This document shows, piece by piece, positions 47,201 through 57,480 of a stretch of 64,000 nucleotides of DNA. Origin of the DNA: Tigriopus japonicus (Eukaryota; Arthropoda; Copepoda; Harpacticoida; Harpacticidae); assembly GCA_010645155.1 (NCBI GenBank), contig CM021312.1:10223189-10287188 (forward strand). The letters are read 5' to 3'. The position numbers were made by a program, and so were the translations under genes. The notes under the pieces are model-generated. The model saw only the letters and a program-made list of their open reading frames with translations. It did no database searches and was not told where the DNA came from. Within the stretch, counting starts at the first letter, position 1, and the number at the start of each line of letters is the position of its first letter.

Positions 47201-50200
47201 GATTGGAATAGGAACAAAGGCAATCACAACGTCCTTGAGACAAAATGAGTGAAAAACGTGGGGATTATCCTTGATTGTGGATTTGATTGAAAATTTTTCA
47301 AGTCTTGGGGATCAAGAAGGTCAGGACCACGCAGGACTGGGGCTAAGGGTCCTTCAGGACCAGAGGATCATGTCTTATCATTGCAAAGATAGGCTCTACA
47401 GGCTTGATAAGGTTTGATTGGTCTTCTTAGATCCCCTTGTCCAGGAATTAACAATCAGATTGAATGAAAAAATCCACACAATTCAATCTTGATGGGAGCA
47501 TTTCATTCTAAAGACTTTGAGAGGGTCCATGTAATCTGGGTTAGACTGTCAGATCACCAATTTGGGCTGACTGACTCGAAAGGCAGATCAAAATATTGAG
47601 CCCATCCATTACTTGTAGATCCAAATGATAATTTCAAAGTCATCTTAATTTGTTCTTCATTTGATCGAATTCTTGACACTGAGGACTTTTTCTTTCTTTG
47701 TTCTATATGGACCTTAATCCGAACCCAAATTCCTCTTGAAAAGGGATTAAGAACAAACTTTCCCCACATACTCTCATCCGGATCAAAACGGGGAGTGTTA
47801 TCGCACTCGTCCATCACACAACTTGAACAACTTAAGAATATCTTACCTGTCCTTATTATCCTGAACTATAAAACACAACCATACAATAAAAGAAATTAAA
47901 AAAATGGACCATCATTTATAGAACATTAAATTATGCCTAGGTGACACAACCTATAACAACCTTGATTTCATGCAAAGTTTGGCATGTGTTAATTAAGTTC
48001 AGGATAATACCTTAAATATTGATGGATGGGTTCAATTGTAAGTTCAAAGATACTAATAAGACGTTCAAGTCAGATAAGAGATGAGCTCAGAAAAAAACGT
48101 TATTTTGTTGTTGATAATTCAAGTAATCGTAAGATATTCTTTGTTGTTCAAGTTGTGTATTGGATGTGCGTAAAGAAACTGCCCGTTTTGGTACGGGCGA
48201 AACTTGGTTCTTAATCCTTTTTCACGAGGAATTTGCGCTCGGATTCAGGTCTATATTCGTTCTATTAGCTTTAGTTTGGGCTATCACTTCCACAGATTGT
48301 AACACGTAACCTAGTCATCAGATTTCATTTGATCACTCGACTGTCATATTGTAGAAAAGACACCTTGCGGGTTCATTCGCACTTGATGTCATCCATCAAT
48401 CAATTATTCACTCTTTCATTCACTCGTTCATGGCTGAACTTGGATGTCTTTGAAACACCAACATCGGACTGATTTTGGGGCGTGGGGTTGACCTTTACCA
48501 AGGCTAGGATTTGGCTGGACTCGCTTGAAACACAGGGAACACCGATTGGCGCACTATCTTTTGGAATTTAGGTCGATTTCCGTTTGATTTTCCGCTCCCA
48601 ACATGGCCGTTTGTATTTCTTGTTTACGAATCTCGGCCTCATACCGGAGGTTGCGTGCCGGAGAAATTCCGCGAGTTCGTATCCAGTATATTAATACTAT
48701 TATATAGGTTATCCCTGGATAGATGGACAAGAAATGGATCGTAGGATTCAGGGAATATTGGTCTTCTCTTGTCACTACTGCAAACTTTGGTGTGGTGATT
48801 CAACATGAAAATGAATGGGAAAAAGCAATGGAAACATCACCAGTTAGACAAGAACAAGCACGTGGAATTGAAGTGGCAACCCTAAGATACAGAGACAGAC
48901 TAATTTTGAGAAAGATCAACTATGAGAAGACCAGTCCACACAAGACATCAATGGTTAACCAACCACAAAAGAGCACCTTCATGTCTAGATTGGACTACAT
49001 CCACAAAAATGCTAAAATTTGCAGATGATTTGAAGATTATTGGGATTATCTTGCAACCTCAAGACGAGAAATGAGTCCAAAGTGAGCTCAGCAGAAGATT
49101 GGGCCTCGAATAATGGAATGACCTTCAATGTGGATAAGTGTGAGATGACGAGGTTTGGAAAGAGGCCACAAACCACTCTCAAGGATATTCTGAAAGGCTA
49201 GGAACTTGAGAGCGTAGACATGGAAACAGACCTTAGTATCATATTCGATCGAAACATAAAATTCCGTGAACACTGTGCTGATATCGTCATGCGGGCGAGT
49301 AGAATGATGGGTCTCGTGCAACGCACTTTCACCATGAGGGACAACAACATTTTAACTAGACTGTGCAAAGTGTAGTTAGACTAATACTAAAGTATAACAT
49401 GACTTTTTGCTCTCCTTGAAATGTTATAAAATACAACCATTCACTTGAACACACATCCTTTCTCTGGTTATTTGCCATTATTAAAATGTTGTTAGTTCCG
49501 CCATTCACTCAAAAACTAAAAAAATAAAAAATATGTACACAATTGGCATATGCATTTCAGACGAATGGATTCTTCATTGAATGTGGCGCTTTGGATGGGG
49601 AAACTCGATCAAATACTTTGGGACTTGAACGCGACCTTCAATGGACAGGTATTCTTATTGAAGGTGATCCCAACTCAATCCCAAAAATATTGTCCAAATG
49701 TCGAAAATCCTATGTGGTGCCACATTGCTTGGCCACCAAAAACATGACAATGAAAGTCAGTTATGGATCCTTCTTCAACTTGGGTCGAATTGTTGATGAA
49801 TCATCAGGAAAAGAAGGAGCAAAAGTTGTTGATGTCACGTGTCTGCCATTGTATGCCATTCTCATGGCCTTGAAGGTCACTCAAGTGGATTATTTCAGTT
49901 TAGATGTGGAAGGCAGCGAGTTGGAAGTGCTCAAGACAATACCTTGGGATAAGGTCAATATACTAGTAAGTATCCGAAGTCTCTCTCAGGTCAAAGTGAC
50001 AAAAATAGTTACCAAATGCTAGGAATGGGTCGAGTCAGGATTTTGCGGTATCGTGTCAGGGCAGGGTTGCATCGGAGAAAAAACCCGCCCGGGTTTTTCG
50101 GGTGGGTTTTTCGTTTTTTTTTAATATTTTTGGTTTCTTCGACATTTCTATTCATATTCTTAACTCTTCATGTTATCCTTTTCATATTGGACTACATTAG

Positions 50201-53200
50201 CATATCACAACTGTGTTTTTGACGATAAACGACACAATACTAACTCGATTTTTCGCAAGAAACACCAACTTATGGCATTTTTTGCCTCGATTTCTCAAGG
50301 AAATCCTATGTTAAAAAGAGAAAAATTTGCTATGAAAACATTTGCCCAGAATTGAGACATATATTCGGCCTAATTTGACATTTCTATGTCAACAAGTAAC
50401 ATTTGAAAATCAGAAAATGGCAATTTATTATCAACTGTCCTCTCATTGAGTGCAATTTTTAACAAAAATTCGCAACTTTATCCGTGCCCTATCTATGACG
50501 TATCCTCATAATTCATAATTCAAGAGATCCAGGAAATGCAATATCCACGAGCATTGAATTTAAGTCGCATAGAGGCGAGCACAATTTTTAGGGAAAAATT
50601 TAGGGCCAAAAAGAGAAAAACCCGAAAAACCCACCCGTTTCAGGTTTAATGCCAACCGGGCGGGATTGAAGCAAACCCTGTGTCAGGGTCGGTTCGATGA
50701 CTTTTTGGATCGGATCGGTTCGATTCGGAACCGAAATCAAAGTTTTGGATCCGGCTCAGATCCGGATCGTTGCGAATGCGGATCGGATCCAGCGCACAAA
50801 AACTCTCAAACAGATATTTTACAAGATCAGTGTTTGTTATCACGACTTTTAGGATCAATGACAATTTCTAAAATAGAAATTCATTTGATAAGGCATTACG
50901 TAGGGCTGGGCTAAAGTTGCAAAAAAATTGTTTAAATTTGCACTCAATTCTACAAAAGTTGAATAAATTTCTGCTTTGAAAAGAGACACTTCTAGACAAG
51001 AAAATGTCAAATTCAGCCAAATTTATTTCTCATTTCAGGGCAAACGTTTGTAATATTAAGTTTGTTTTTATTTAATCTTTGCCTCCTTCAGAATAAAAGT
51101 TTGCTTGACACATGATTTTAAATTAAATAGATTACTACTTCTTTGAAAAGGTCCTGCAAAATTGCGTGTTAAATACATGATTCGAACTATTTTCAGCAGG
51201 ATTCAAATAATCGAGACAAAAAAGCTAGAAGTTGCAAAATTTGACTAAATTAGCCAAAGGTTACAACTGTCCGAGCCCTAGTAATACGTATCTTTTGGAA
51301 GAAAAAAAGAACTAAAAATTTGGGCCAAAATGATGAAGTTGAGCTTCCAAGTAACATTGCTTTAAAGTTTACGAGTCGACTCCTCAAATGATTCCAATCT
51401 GAATCGGTTCTTGGGCTTTTGGATCCTACTCACGACGAACCAACCTCCGAATCGATCCGATCCGATACTGAGCTGGCTCAAGGTCGATTCTGACGAATCC
51501 CTGCCAAAATACTTTAGATAGTTTTTTAAATTTTGTGAGACCAATCAACAAAGTTTAGGTGGACAATTTGAAATCCTAACTTGGTCTTTAACATTAGATA
51601 TCATCAAGAGGCAAAAAAGCATCCACATTTAAAAAAAAAATTAGAGTTTTTTTTGGTAAGAGAACCAACAAAGTTTTTGATAAATACTTTATGACGCTTA
51701 CTGTTGTGAATACATTTAGTGAGGGCAAAGCTCCACAGTATTTTTATGTTTCTGGTTGTGAATGCTTCCATTTTTACTCAGAGCTTGTGTGTTCTGCATT
51801 TAAAAGAAAAGCTTTCTGACTTAAATACATAAATTGGGACTAATATTGATGCATTATGTCAAAGTCAAACCATTTCAGTACTTTGAAGAAGTAGAAATAA
51901 TGGTTTAGCTGTCGCAAAGAGAACAACAGAGAGTGAGCTTCTGAATGAATGTCCAGGTTTTGCACAAATTCTAGCTCAAAAAAGCTGTCATGGCCCACTA
52001 GGGCAATGTGTAGTGTGTATCTAGCTGTTTTAAAACAGCACTATTATTAGCACTATCTGGGATCTTCCAGGATGTTATTAGCACTGTTTGAACATTTTGA
52101 CGGCACAATTTCCTTCAGTCATTTGGTCATACTGGATGTTTGGGAATTCAAGATCCAAATGGAGGGTCACATTTGAGAAAAGCCAAATCTATGGAGAAAA
52201 CCAGGCAAGCATACTCTGAAGTAAACTAGCAAGTCAACTATCGAGCTTTGCCCTCAAAGCATACGAGCTAATTGTTTCGTCGGGTTTGGAACTGATTAGA
52301 CATAAATGGTTTTTTGAAAGTGATCCAGACTTGAATCATCCTTGACTTGGCATGTATCAGATGAAAGTTTTCTTTTCCGAGTCATGGTTGATTTGGCGAC
52401 ATTTTGTATCGGATGGTTTCCATTCTGAATCGCAATATTTTTTTTTTTATCCGGCTGAAATCCAGATTGGTGCAAAAAAGAAAAAGAGGTAAAGGAAACA
52501 AATGGCGAAACAGAGATTTAGTTGAGCCTCCAAGCTTCAAAATAACATTATCAAAATTTTATGAGTAGACTCCTCAGAGATCGGCTCCAACTCCGGATTG
52601 GCTCCTGGGTTTTTGGATCTGACTCACATCCAATTGAACTCAGAACCATTCCGATCCGACTGCATGATGTCAAGTAAGGAAGTCAGGTGTGCCACTGGTT
52701 TTCATATTAGGTCAGCTCTTTTTTATCCCTTTCATCCTCCTTTTCAGAAGTTTAATACACAAGCGAGTATTTCATCACATGCGGACGACACAAAATTAGT
52801 TTGTGGAAGGAGTAGTCAGGGCTCGAAAATATATTTGATGACTTGGAATAAGTCTACTCTTGGGTAGTAAAGAGCAACATGACATTGAATGGGCTGAAAT
52901 TCCGCAAAATGACGTGGGGGCTAATTGAATGGTATTAGATATACCACTCAAAGACACTATAGGTTGTGATTTGAGGAGGTGTCATCTGTGAATGATTCAG
53001 GAGCTGTCATCCAAGATGATGGAAAGTTTGATGAGCATATCCAGTTGAAAAAGTGGGGAAGGCATTTCAAACATGCGGCTGGATCTATCGCACTTTCAAG
53101 TCCAGAGATAGAGTTACAATAATGACTCTGTACAAGATGATTGTTCCGCCTCTTCTGGAATCTGCCTCGCCCATGGGCGAATTGGCGAGCTCCACTGAGT

Positions 53201-56016
53201 TCGCAAGGTTTGTAAAAGGTTGAACAAATCTAAAGCTGTTTCATTAGGAACATCCCTTGCTCAAGAGTACGGTTGCAGGGCAAGATTCTCTAACCACTCG
53301 ATTTTTTTATTCTCATATTCCAAAGGTTCTCCATAGTTGACTTTGTACATTTTGTATGTATACTACTTCGGCAGAAACGTAAAGTCAAAAACGTAGTGTG
53401 ATGAGTAGGGAAACATGTATTTTGATTGTGGGTGCTAAGGTTTAAGGGCTGATCTTACCAAGCCTGTGGTTAGTAAAGCCAGTTATCTCATCGTTTCAAT
53501 TTTTCAAATGAGCACTGCCAAGTCCAGTATTTGAATCATGATATGTCTTTGGATGTGGATTTGCGTCTTAAAGTTTCTTGAGAAAGGTAAGGGCGGAGAG
53601 TTGAATCACAGATATAAGTCGCGAAGCGACCAGATACACACAACTGCCGTGGCATCTGTTGTCAGTGGATTCAAACTTTGTCACTCATGGTTGTTGTCGT
53701 TGTTGACACCAAGAGCGCAGTCCGTTATGACAGTACTATCCCGTTGCATTTGAGAAGTTCTTCCCATTGAGGAAATCAGGTTTTCTACCCTCCTCTGTTC
53801 TCTACGTACTTTGGCTTTAATGTGACTGTGGCTGCCGGTCAGCTCCTTTTCTTCTCTGTTTTGCTTTTAGTTGGGATCACAATGGTCGACTGGAGATGTC
53901 TGATTTAAAGAGTTGAGATTCTTCAGGATTACTTAATGACATTTGAGAAAGAATCGACTCTTCTCATTCATTTAGTTCAGAGATTAGAGGCCCCTAGGAA
54001 ACGCCACTGAGTTTTTGGTTTATGAATTAGGGTCAGACTTGCAAGAAAAATTGAGTCGAGAGTGAACAAGCAGATTCACTTTCTATACTTCAGGCATATC
54101 TGCGCACAGAGTCACTTTTAACAATTTCAACCAACAGATGTCGTGGCAAGGTTGTGAGTCTTTAGATATATCATATCAGCCCAAGCCGTCTTTGGTTGAA
54201 CCTTTATCCTCGTTAATTGTAGGAAAATGTTGTAACCATTACAACAAGTCTCCCCCTTGTGAATGTTCTTGGAACCATGTGCTCTGCTGAGTCTGCTCAG
54301 GTGCAGAAAATCACACCAAATTTGAAGTTGATTTGCAATACAACCCAAAAAATTTTTCAAGAAAACTTTTTGGAAAAATCACATCATTCAAGGCTATCAA
54401 TATTTAACTGAAAATTTAATTTTTGTAAACTATAACGAAGAAGAAAAACTTTCGGTATTTTTGCCGCAATGTTGTTGGTATTTTTTTGGCAAAAATTGCC
54501 ATAATTTGGCTCCGTGTAATTTTTGGATTTAGTTCAATTTTTGGGCCAAAATTTTTTGGTTCCCGGTCATGGTCATTTCGGCAGGTTCGGTTCCAACCTG
54601 AAATACTAACTCCAAATCTGGCTCAGATCCAGATCGGTGCAAATCCGGATAGGATCAGATTCGGCTCATATATGTAAGATCTTGAAAAAATATTTTTTAA
54701 CATCACTGCATCTTTTTTTTTGTATTTTTAACATTAAAGACAATTCTGAAACTGGAATCATGAGACTAGAATGTTGAGATTTGCAATGCAATTTCCGGGA
54801 TATTGGCATAACACTTATTTGCGCTCCAGAATCAACTAGATAAGAATTGTTATTCAATTTATTTGTCACATAAAGTAAACGACCACCAATCACAGCTACT
54901 GATGGTCGTCCTCCCAGTTTCCCTGAACGCCTTGAACTTTGGGTTTTTGAGAGCGAGTAAAATTGCATGGAGGTTTACAACGGACCGCTTTGTTTCCCCA
55001 TTTGCGATGTAACCAGCACCAATTCTTCTTAAATGGAGACGGCTCTCTCTTCGTAAAAGATGATCTATTTGCGATGCTAGAGACCATGAGAGAATTTGAC
55101 GTAATCAAACTATCCGCCAGTAATGCCAAATCTCTTGGAGCGAGAGTTTCAATTGATGGCACGAGATGTGGTCGCACCTCCACCGGAAGAGCGTCCACAA
55201 AAATCGTCCGAAAAAGAATGCAAGGTTCGTGATCTCCCATGAGAGCCAACATATCATCCATTAATTGGGAAGGTGTTCGATCACCTAAAGGAGCCACGTC
55301 CAGAAGCATCTGAGCCATCCGATAAGGTGACAAGGAAAATCTATCCAACAATCGTTGCTTCAACAGGGTATACTTGTTTTCAGATGGAGGCTTGAAAACA
55401 AGATCTACAACTCTTTTGGCAGTGTCCTGATCCAAAGCGGCAAGAAGATAATAGTATTTCGTGTCATCTGTCTTGATTCCACGAATCACAAATTGCGCTT
55501 CCGCTTGAGCAAACCACGCCTTCGGTTCTCCAGTCCAAAAAGTCGGAAGTTTCAAAGCCACCGTATTGACAGATCTTTCCTCCGAAAAAGTAGATTGATC
55601 CTTGGATATCTTCGATTCCTCCATTACGACGACTTAGTTTCAAGATACGCTTTTGAAAATACTAAACGTCGGGGTCACCATTAAGGCGTTCTGCCGAATA
55701 AACTTGTCAAAATTCAAATGTATTTCCTTTTTCATTCAGTGAGGAAATAAACGTTGTACGAGCAGGAGTACATGATCGCTACAATAAGTGCAACTAACAG
55801 TAATTCTTCTTTTTCTAGGCCTTGTCTGTGGAGGTTACTCATATTGGAAAATATCGTACCAAAGGCACCAAGTCCGAATTGGAGTCATTCATGGAGTCCA
55901 AAGGTTATCAGACGCTGTCAAAAGTTACAAATCGCAATTTTTTGGCAAATGACATCATATTTGGAAAAAAGGGATTCTTCGAAAATGTTTCATTGTTGAA
56001 TGTTGCGTCAAGATAA
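44094..56016 (+). CDS. FkbM/Star-like membrane protein, gene C (4 exons)
   Basis: The inferred mRNA joins 44094-44201, 44272-44520, 49561-49965 and 55819-56016, giving about 319 residues, all introns phase 0. Features in order are a basic N-terminus with a hydrophobic anchor (about residues 12-27, CTFLLSFCLLCETLYL), a linker ending DPSMGQGQSIRNLFKNM, an FkbM/Methyltransf_21 core with GFFIECGALDGETRSNT and YFSLDVEGSELEVLKTIPW, and a C-terminal exon with ALSVEVTHIG. No stops or frame breaks occur in any exon, so it looks functional. The predicted topology is type II membrane, lumenal core. A role like that of Star in secretory export, or methyl transfer, is a family-based guess. Introns 2 (5.0 kb) and 3 (5.9 kb) are full of transposon and pseudogene debris. 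It is paralogous to gene A. Confidence 0.82.
44272..44520 (+). CDS. Gene C exon 2: linker
   Basis: 83 codons between the acceptor TTTGTAG and the donor GTAAGA. It includes LHELIQRNHVIQPTPRALPY and DPSMGQGQSIRNLFKNM and is closely similar to exon 2B. Confidence 0.8.
47022..47243 (-). CDS. Unassigned minus-strand ORF, possible receptor fragment
   Basis: The minus frame reads NPDQMADLIQNRQKCPSMVI, then SDLDSIFFQNEIILVLSFSY and VEVLKRIEEE, ending in TAA. The alternation of short hydrophobic strands looks like part of a globular extracellular domain, and the neighbouring minus-strand piece is ionotropic-receptor-like. The order relative to that piece is wrong for a single intact gene. I cannot name it. 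Confidence 0.25.
   Translation of the reverse strand: MSQGRCDCLCSYSNPDQMADLIQNRQKCPSMVIANNISDLDSIFFQNEIILVLSFSYGNGSCIVEVLKRIEEE
47540..47850 (-). pseudogene. Ionotropic-receptor-like TM1/pore fragment
   Basis: The minus frame reads DESMWGKFVLNPFSRGIWVR, then a basic stretch, then LSFGSTSNGWAQYFDLPFES. In ionotropic and glutamate receptors a 'PFS..[VI]W..I' motif begins TM1, and a 'fGs..nQGw' loop with a following 'S.Ri' forms the pore. The hydrophobic TM1 itself is replaced by a charged segment, so the receptor is probably broken. A diverged copy lies on the opposite strand at 48110-48290. Both are inside intron 2 of gene C. Confidence 0.4.
48110..48290 (+). pseudogene. Second ionotropic-receptor-like TM1 fragment, inverted
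   Basis: The DNA GTAAGATATTCTT...GTTGTTCAAGTTGTGT and the following TTCTTAATCC.TTTTCA.GAGGAATTTG.GCTCGGATT match the reverse complement of 47730-47850. It encodes LNPFSRGICARIQVYIRSIS and SFSLGYH in one frame. The tryptophan of the motif is cysteine here. Frame breaks suggest a relic. Confidence 0.4.
48990..49380 (+). pseudogene. LINE reverse-transcriptase fragment
   Basis: The plus strand reads KMLKFADDLKIIG (the F/YADD catalytic box), then a 'W....MTFNVDKCEMTRFGK' segment, LSIIFDRNIKFREHCADIV and MRASRMMGLVQRTFTMRD. This is the usual order after the LINE active site. In-frame stops and frame changes are present. It differs from the other LINEs in the window. The frame at 48723-49028 may be its upstream part. 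Confidence 0.65.
49561..49965 (+). CDS. Gene C exon 3: FkbM core
   Basis: 135 codons between the acceptor TTTCAG and the donor GTAAGT. Motifs are GFFIECGALDGETRSNT, ERDLQWTGILIEGDP, CLPLYAILMALK and VDYFSLDVEGSELEVLKTI. The frame also stays open 18 nt upstream of the acceptor, but homology to exon 3A fixes the start. Confidence 0.87.
50054..50688. mobile_element. hAT-type MITE (619 bp) with perfect 8-bp TSD
   Basis: The element is 50062-50680, with termini CAGGGTTGCATC and GAAGCAAACCCTG. The octamer TGTCAGGG flanks it at 50054-50061 and 50681-50688. Near each end lie AACCCGCCCGGGTTTTTCGG and its inverted counterpart AACCCGAAAAACCCACCCG. It lies in intron 3 of gene C, inside an older GGATCGGTTCG-rich repeat. 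Confidence 0.9.
50689..50900. repeat. 'GGATCCGGCTCAGATCCGG' repeat, copy 1
   Basis: TTGGATCCGGCTCAGATCCG and flanking GGATCGGTTCG words recur in related form at 51360-51510, 52420-52665 and 54560-54720. This looks like a dispersed, AT-interrupted, non-coding repeat family. Confidence 0.5.
50893..51288. mobile_element. 'TAGGGCTCGG' hAT-like MITE (380 bp)
   Basis: The element is 50901-51280, with termini TAGGGCTGGGC and GTCCGAGCCCTA. The flanking octamers GCATTACG and GTAATACG agree at six of eight positions. The interior is AT-rich and non-coding. It interrupts the GGATCCGG repeat. Confidence 0.65.
51360..51510. repeat. 'GGATCGG' repeat, inverted part
   Basis: TCCGAATCGATCCGATCCGA and GGATCCTACTCACGACGAAC resemble, in reverse complement, the words at 50689-50800. 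With them it may form the two ends of one larger element into which two MITEs inserted. Confidence 0.4.
51511..52420. other. No gene recognised
   Basis: AT-rich intron 3 sequence of gene C without recognisable repeats or frames. Confidence 0.45.
52665..53265 (+). pseudogene. Decayed LINE reverse-transcriptase fragment
   Basis: The sequence follows the LINE at 37370-37940 in diverged form: CAGAAGTTTAATACACAAGC with GCGGACGACACAAAATTAGT (active site), then GATGATGGAAAGTTTGATGA, GGGGAAGGCATTTCAAACAT and CGGCTGGATCTATCGCACTT. Many indels and stops are present. It is an older copy than those at 28.7 and 37.2 kb. Confidence 0.7.
53266..54660. other. No gene recognised
   Basis: Intron 3 sequence with short frames only. 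The stretch from about 54560 carries another copy of the CTCAGATCCAGATCGGTGC repeat. Confidence 0.45.
54666..54968 (-). pseudogene. Gypsy-type retrotransposon protease fragment
   Basis: The minus frame reads GKLGGRPSVAVIGGRLLYVT, then SYLVDSGAQISVMP. LVDSGAQ.SV.P is the active-site signature (D-S/T-G-A) of retroviral-type aspartic proteases in LTR retrotransposons. It overlaps the end of the gag frame in another frame. The frame decays within about 60 codons and no reverse transcriptase follows, so the element is truncated here. Confidence 0.75.
54896..55624 (-). pseudogene. Gypsy-type retrotransposon gag
   Basis: The minus frame of 242 codons starts at an ATG (MEESKISKDQSTFSEERS). It contains LPTFWTGEPKAWFAQAEAQF, then KYYYLLAALDQDTAKRV and RLLDRFSLSPYRMAQMLL, the typical capsid-like gag of Mag-like Gypsy elements. 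A CWLHRKWGNKAVRCKPPC segment near the end is the zinc-knuckle-like tail found in that group. It is intact as a frame. It lies between exons 3 and 4 of gene C in antisense orientation. Confidence 0.8.
55666..55680 (-). other. Primer-binding site, tRNA-Trp type
   Basis: On the minus strand TGGTGACCCCGACGT lies 42 bases upstream of the gag ATG. It is complementary to the 3' end of a eukaryotic tRNA-Trp including CCA. This marks the 5' end of the internal region of the LTR element. Confidence 0.75.
55681..55783 (-). repeat. Candidate short 5' LTR
   Basis: The sequence next to the primer site would be the LTR. On the minus strand it could run from TGTAGCGATC to CGCCTTAA, about 103 bp, in keeping with the short LTRs of Mag-like elements. 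No second LTR was found in the window, so the boundaries are tentative. The segment ends 35 bp from exon 4 of gene C. Confidence 0.35.
55819..56016 (+). CDS. Gene C exon 4: C-terminus
   Basis: 65 codons plus TAA after the acceptor TTTTCTAG. It reads ALSVEVTHIGKYRTKGTKSE, then ESFMESKGYQTLSKVTNR and LANDIIFGKKGF. The match to exon 4A is strong, although 5.9 kb of repeats separates it from exon 3. Confidence 0.82.
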   Translation, partial: ALSVEVTHIGKYRTKGTKSELESFMESKGYQTLSKVTNRNFLANDIIFGKKGFFENVSLLNVASR

Positions 56017-56181
56017 ATCTCATTGAGGGCCCAAATTTTTTAATAGTTTGCCAAAAAATACACTTTCCTTTCAGATTTGACGCTGAAATGAAGAAATGTA
56101 TCTTTAGATGTGTCATCTTTTCCTTTGGTCTTCTTTTTTTGGGTGTTGCGAATTTTTTTAGCTACCGCTATATTGCAAACA

Positions 56182-56187
56182 AATAAA
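56182..56187 (+). terminator. Candidate poly(A) signal of gene C
   Basis: AATAAA lies 166 bp after the stop codon of exon 4C. Position and sequence fit a polyadenylation signal; there is no transcript evidence. Confidence 0.4.
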
Positions 56188-56199
56188 TCAAATTTAATT

Positions 56200-56776
56200 T
56201 ATACATCTAGCATTTTTATGAAATTTGGTCTACCAACGAATCGCTGTTGGCAGACAACCTTTGAATATTGGGTAAATCAGGAATAGTACTTAAAAGTTTA
56301 TCTAACCCTTCTTTAAAAGCTGTTAGAGGATTAGCTCTTACATACTCCCGACGAAAACTAATGGGCAACAAATTGAAAAATGAAGGAGCCTGATAAAGGA
56401 GAGGAGAATTTCATTGTTCCAACTAGCCTCAATTCCCTTGGATTTGGAGGTGCTCTCAGAACGCACGTAAAACCTCTACGATCATTACAACTGATCTCAA
56501 AGCCTGGGTTAGGACAGAGCCCATGAATGCTCTTGAAAACATACAGTATTGAAACAACGTGAAATGCACGCAGAAATAATCAAAAAGATTGAAGGTGTGA
56601 AGCCCCCTGGCACATTTATTGGACTATCTTGACTAGTACATTATCACAGCTATTTATAGATTCGACTAGAAGAACGCACAGGCCACTTAAGGATTGGCCT
56701 GGGATGTATCAAGTATCAGATACCTTTCATACCCTCTCTGAGTACTGTACAGCCCTAATTTTTGGAGTCTCTTCCA
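56200..56776 (-). pseudogene. LINE 3' fragment with a ~165-bp insertion
   Basis: The minus strand matches the thumb/C-terminal part of the 28.7-kb LINE (for example CAAATCCAAGGGAATTGAGG and GAGCACCTCCAAATCC in reverse complement). At about 56550-56715 foreign sequence interrupts it, and the LINE resumes at AGTATCAGATACCTTTCATA. Its end abuts the dispersed repeat at 56780. Confidence 0.7.
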
Positions 56777-56779
56777 ATG

Positions 56780-57300
56780 AAGTATCGCGATTCAAAACGT
56801 GGAGTGTACACAGTACTAAGAGACCCGGTCTATGTAGTAACTTCTTTTGCTGTTTATGCAAGTTTTATCAGTTTTTGGTGTTTCTTTTTCGTTTCATTCT
56901 AGAGCCATTTATTCTAACTTCAAATGCTGTGTTCTTGTAATGCACCAAAATTGCATTTGTTTGTCACAGCGGTGTTTAAAAGTCCACAAGTCTGAAACCT
57001 TCCCCCAACTCATTTTTTAAGGTCTGTAATTGGTCGCTCTGATTTGGTTGACGGACCCTCTTGCCCTCTCCTTTTCCCTTTTTTCTTTTCTCCTTCCTCA
57101 TTTGTAGAGGGTGACTAATTTTGAAACTGAAGTTGACGTTTTAAACATGTAATAATTTCAAAATGAGGCAAAAATCTTGTTGTCTTAAAAAAGTAACAAC
57201 TTGCTGTTAACTGCTGCCAATTGCAAATCACTGGGGATGTACGAGAGGCATTCAAACTTAGCAAAGTGAAGGGCGTATTTTCAGAATTTCTCTACTTTCC
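56780..57300. repeat. Dispersed ~580-bp repeat, copy 2 (reverse complement)
   Basis: CGATTCAAAACGTGG, AGAGACCCGGTCTATGTAGT, TTTTATCAG and TTGTAGAGGGTGACTAATTT match 11590-12165 in reverse order. The frame at 56629-56940 lies partly in it and is not a gene. Confidence 0.75.
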
Positions 57301-57306
57301 ATTACA

Positions 57307-57480
57307 GGCAGGGTTGGGGAGTAATTGTAATTGCAATTACAATTACGTAATTTCAATTACAATTACATGTAATTTTAATTGGTAATTAATTACATTTTTG
57401 GCTATTTAATTGACGAATTTTCAATTACAAAATACCAATTACTTTTCAAACTCTTACTTCTTCAAATTAACCATAATATC
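57307..57480. repeat. 'CAGGGTTGGGGAGTAATT' repeat, left end
   Basis: CAGGGTTGGGGAGTAATTGT is followed by dense AATTACAATTAC repeats. It resembles the end of a common animal hAT-type MITE. No matching right end was found. Confidence 0.45.

Noticed and set aside
48723..49028. 101-codon ATG frame as an independent gene
   Set aside because: It runs into LINE reverse-transcriptase sequence just downstream and is more likely an upstream piece of that element.
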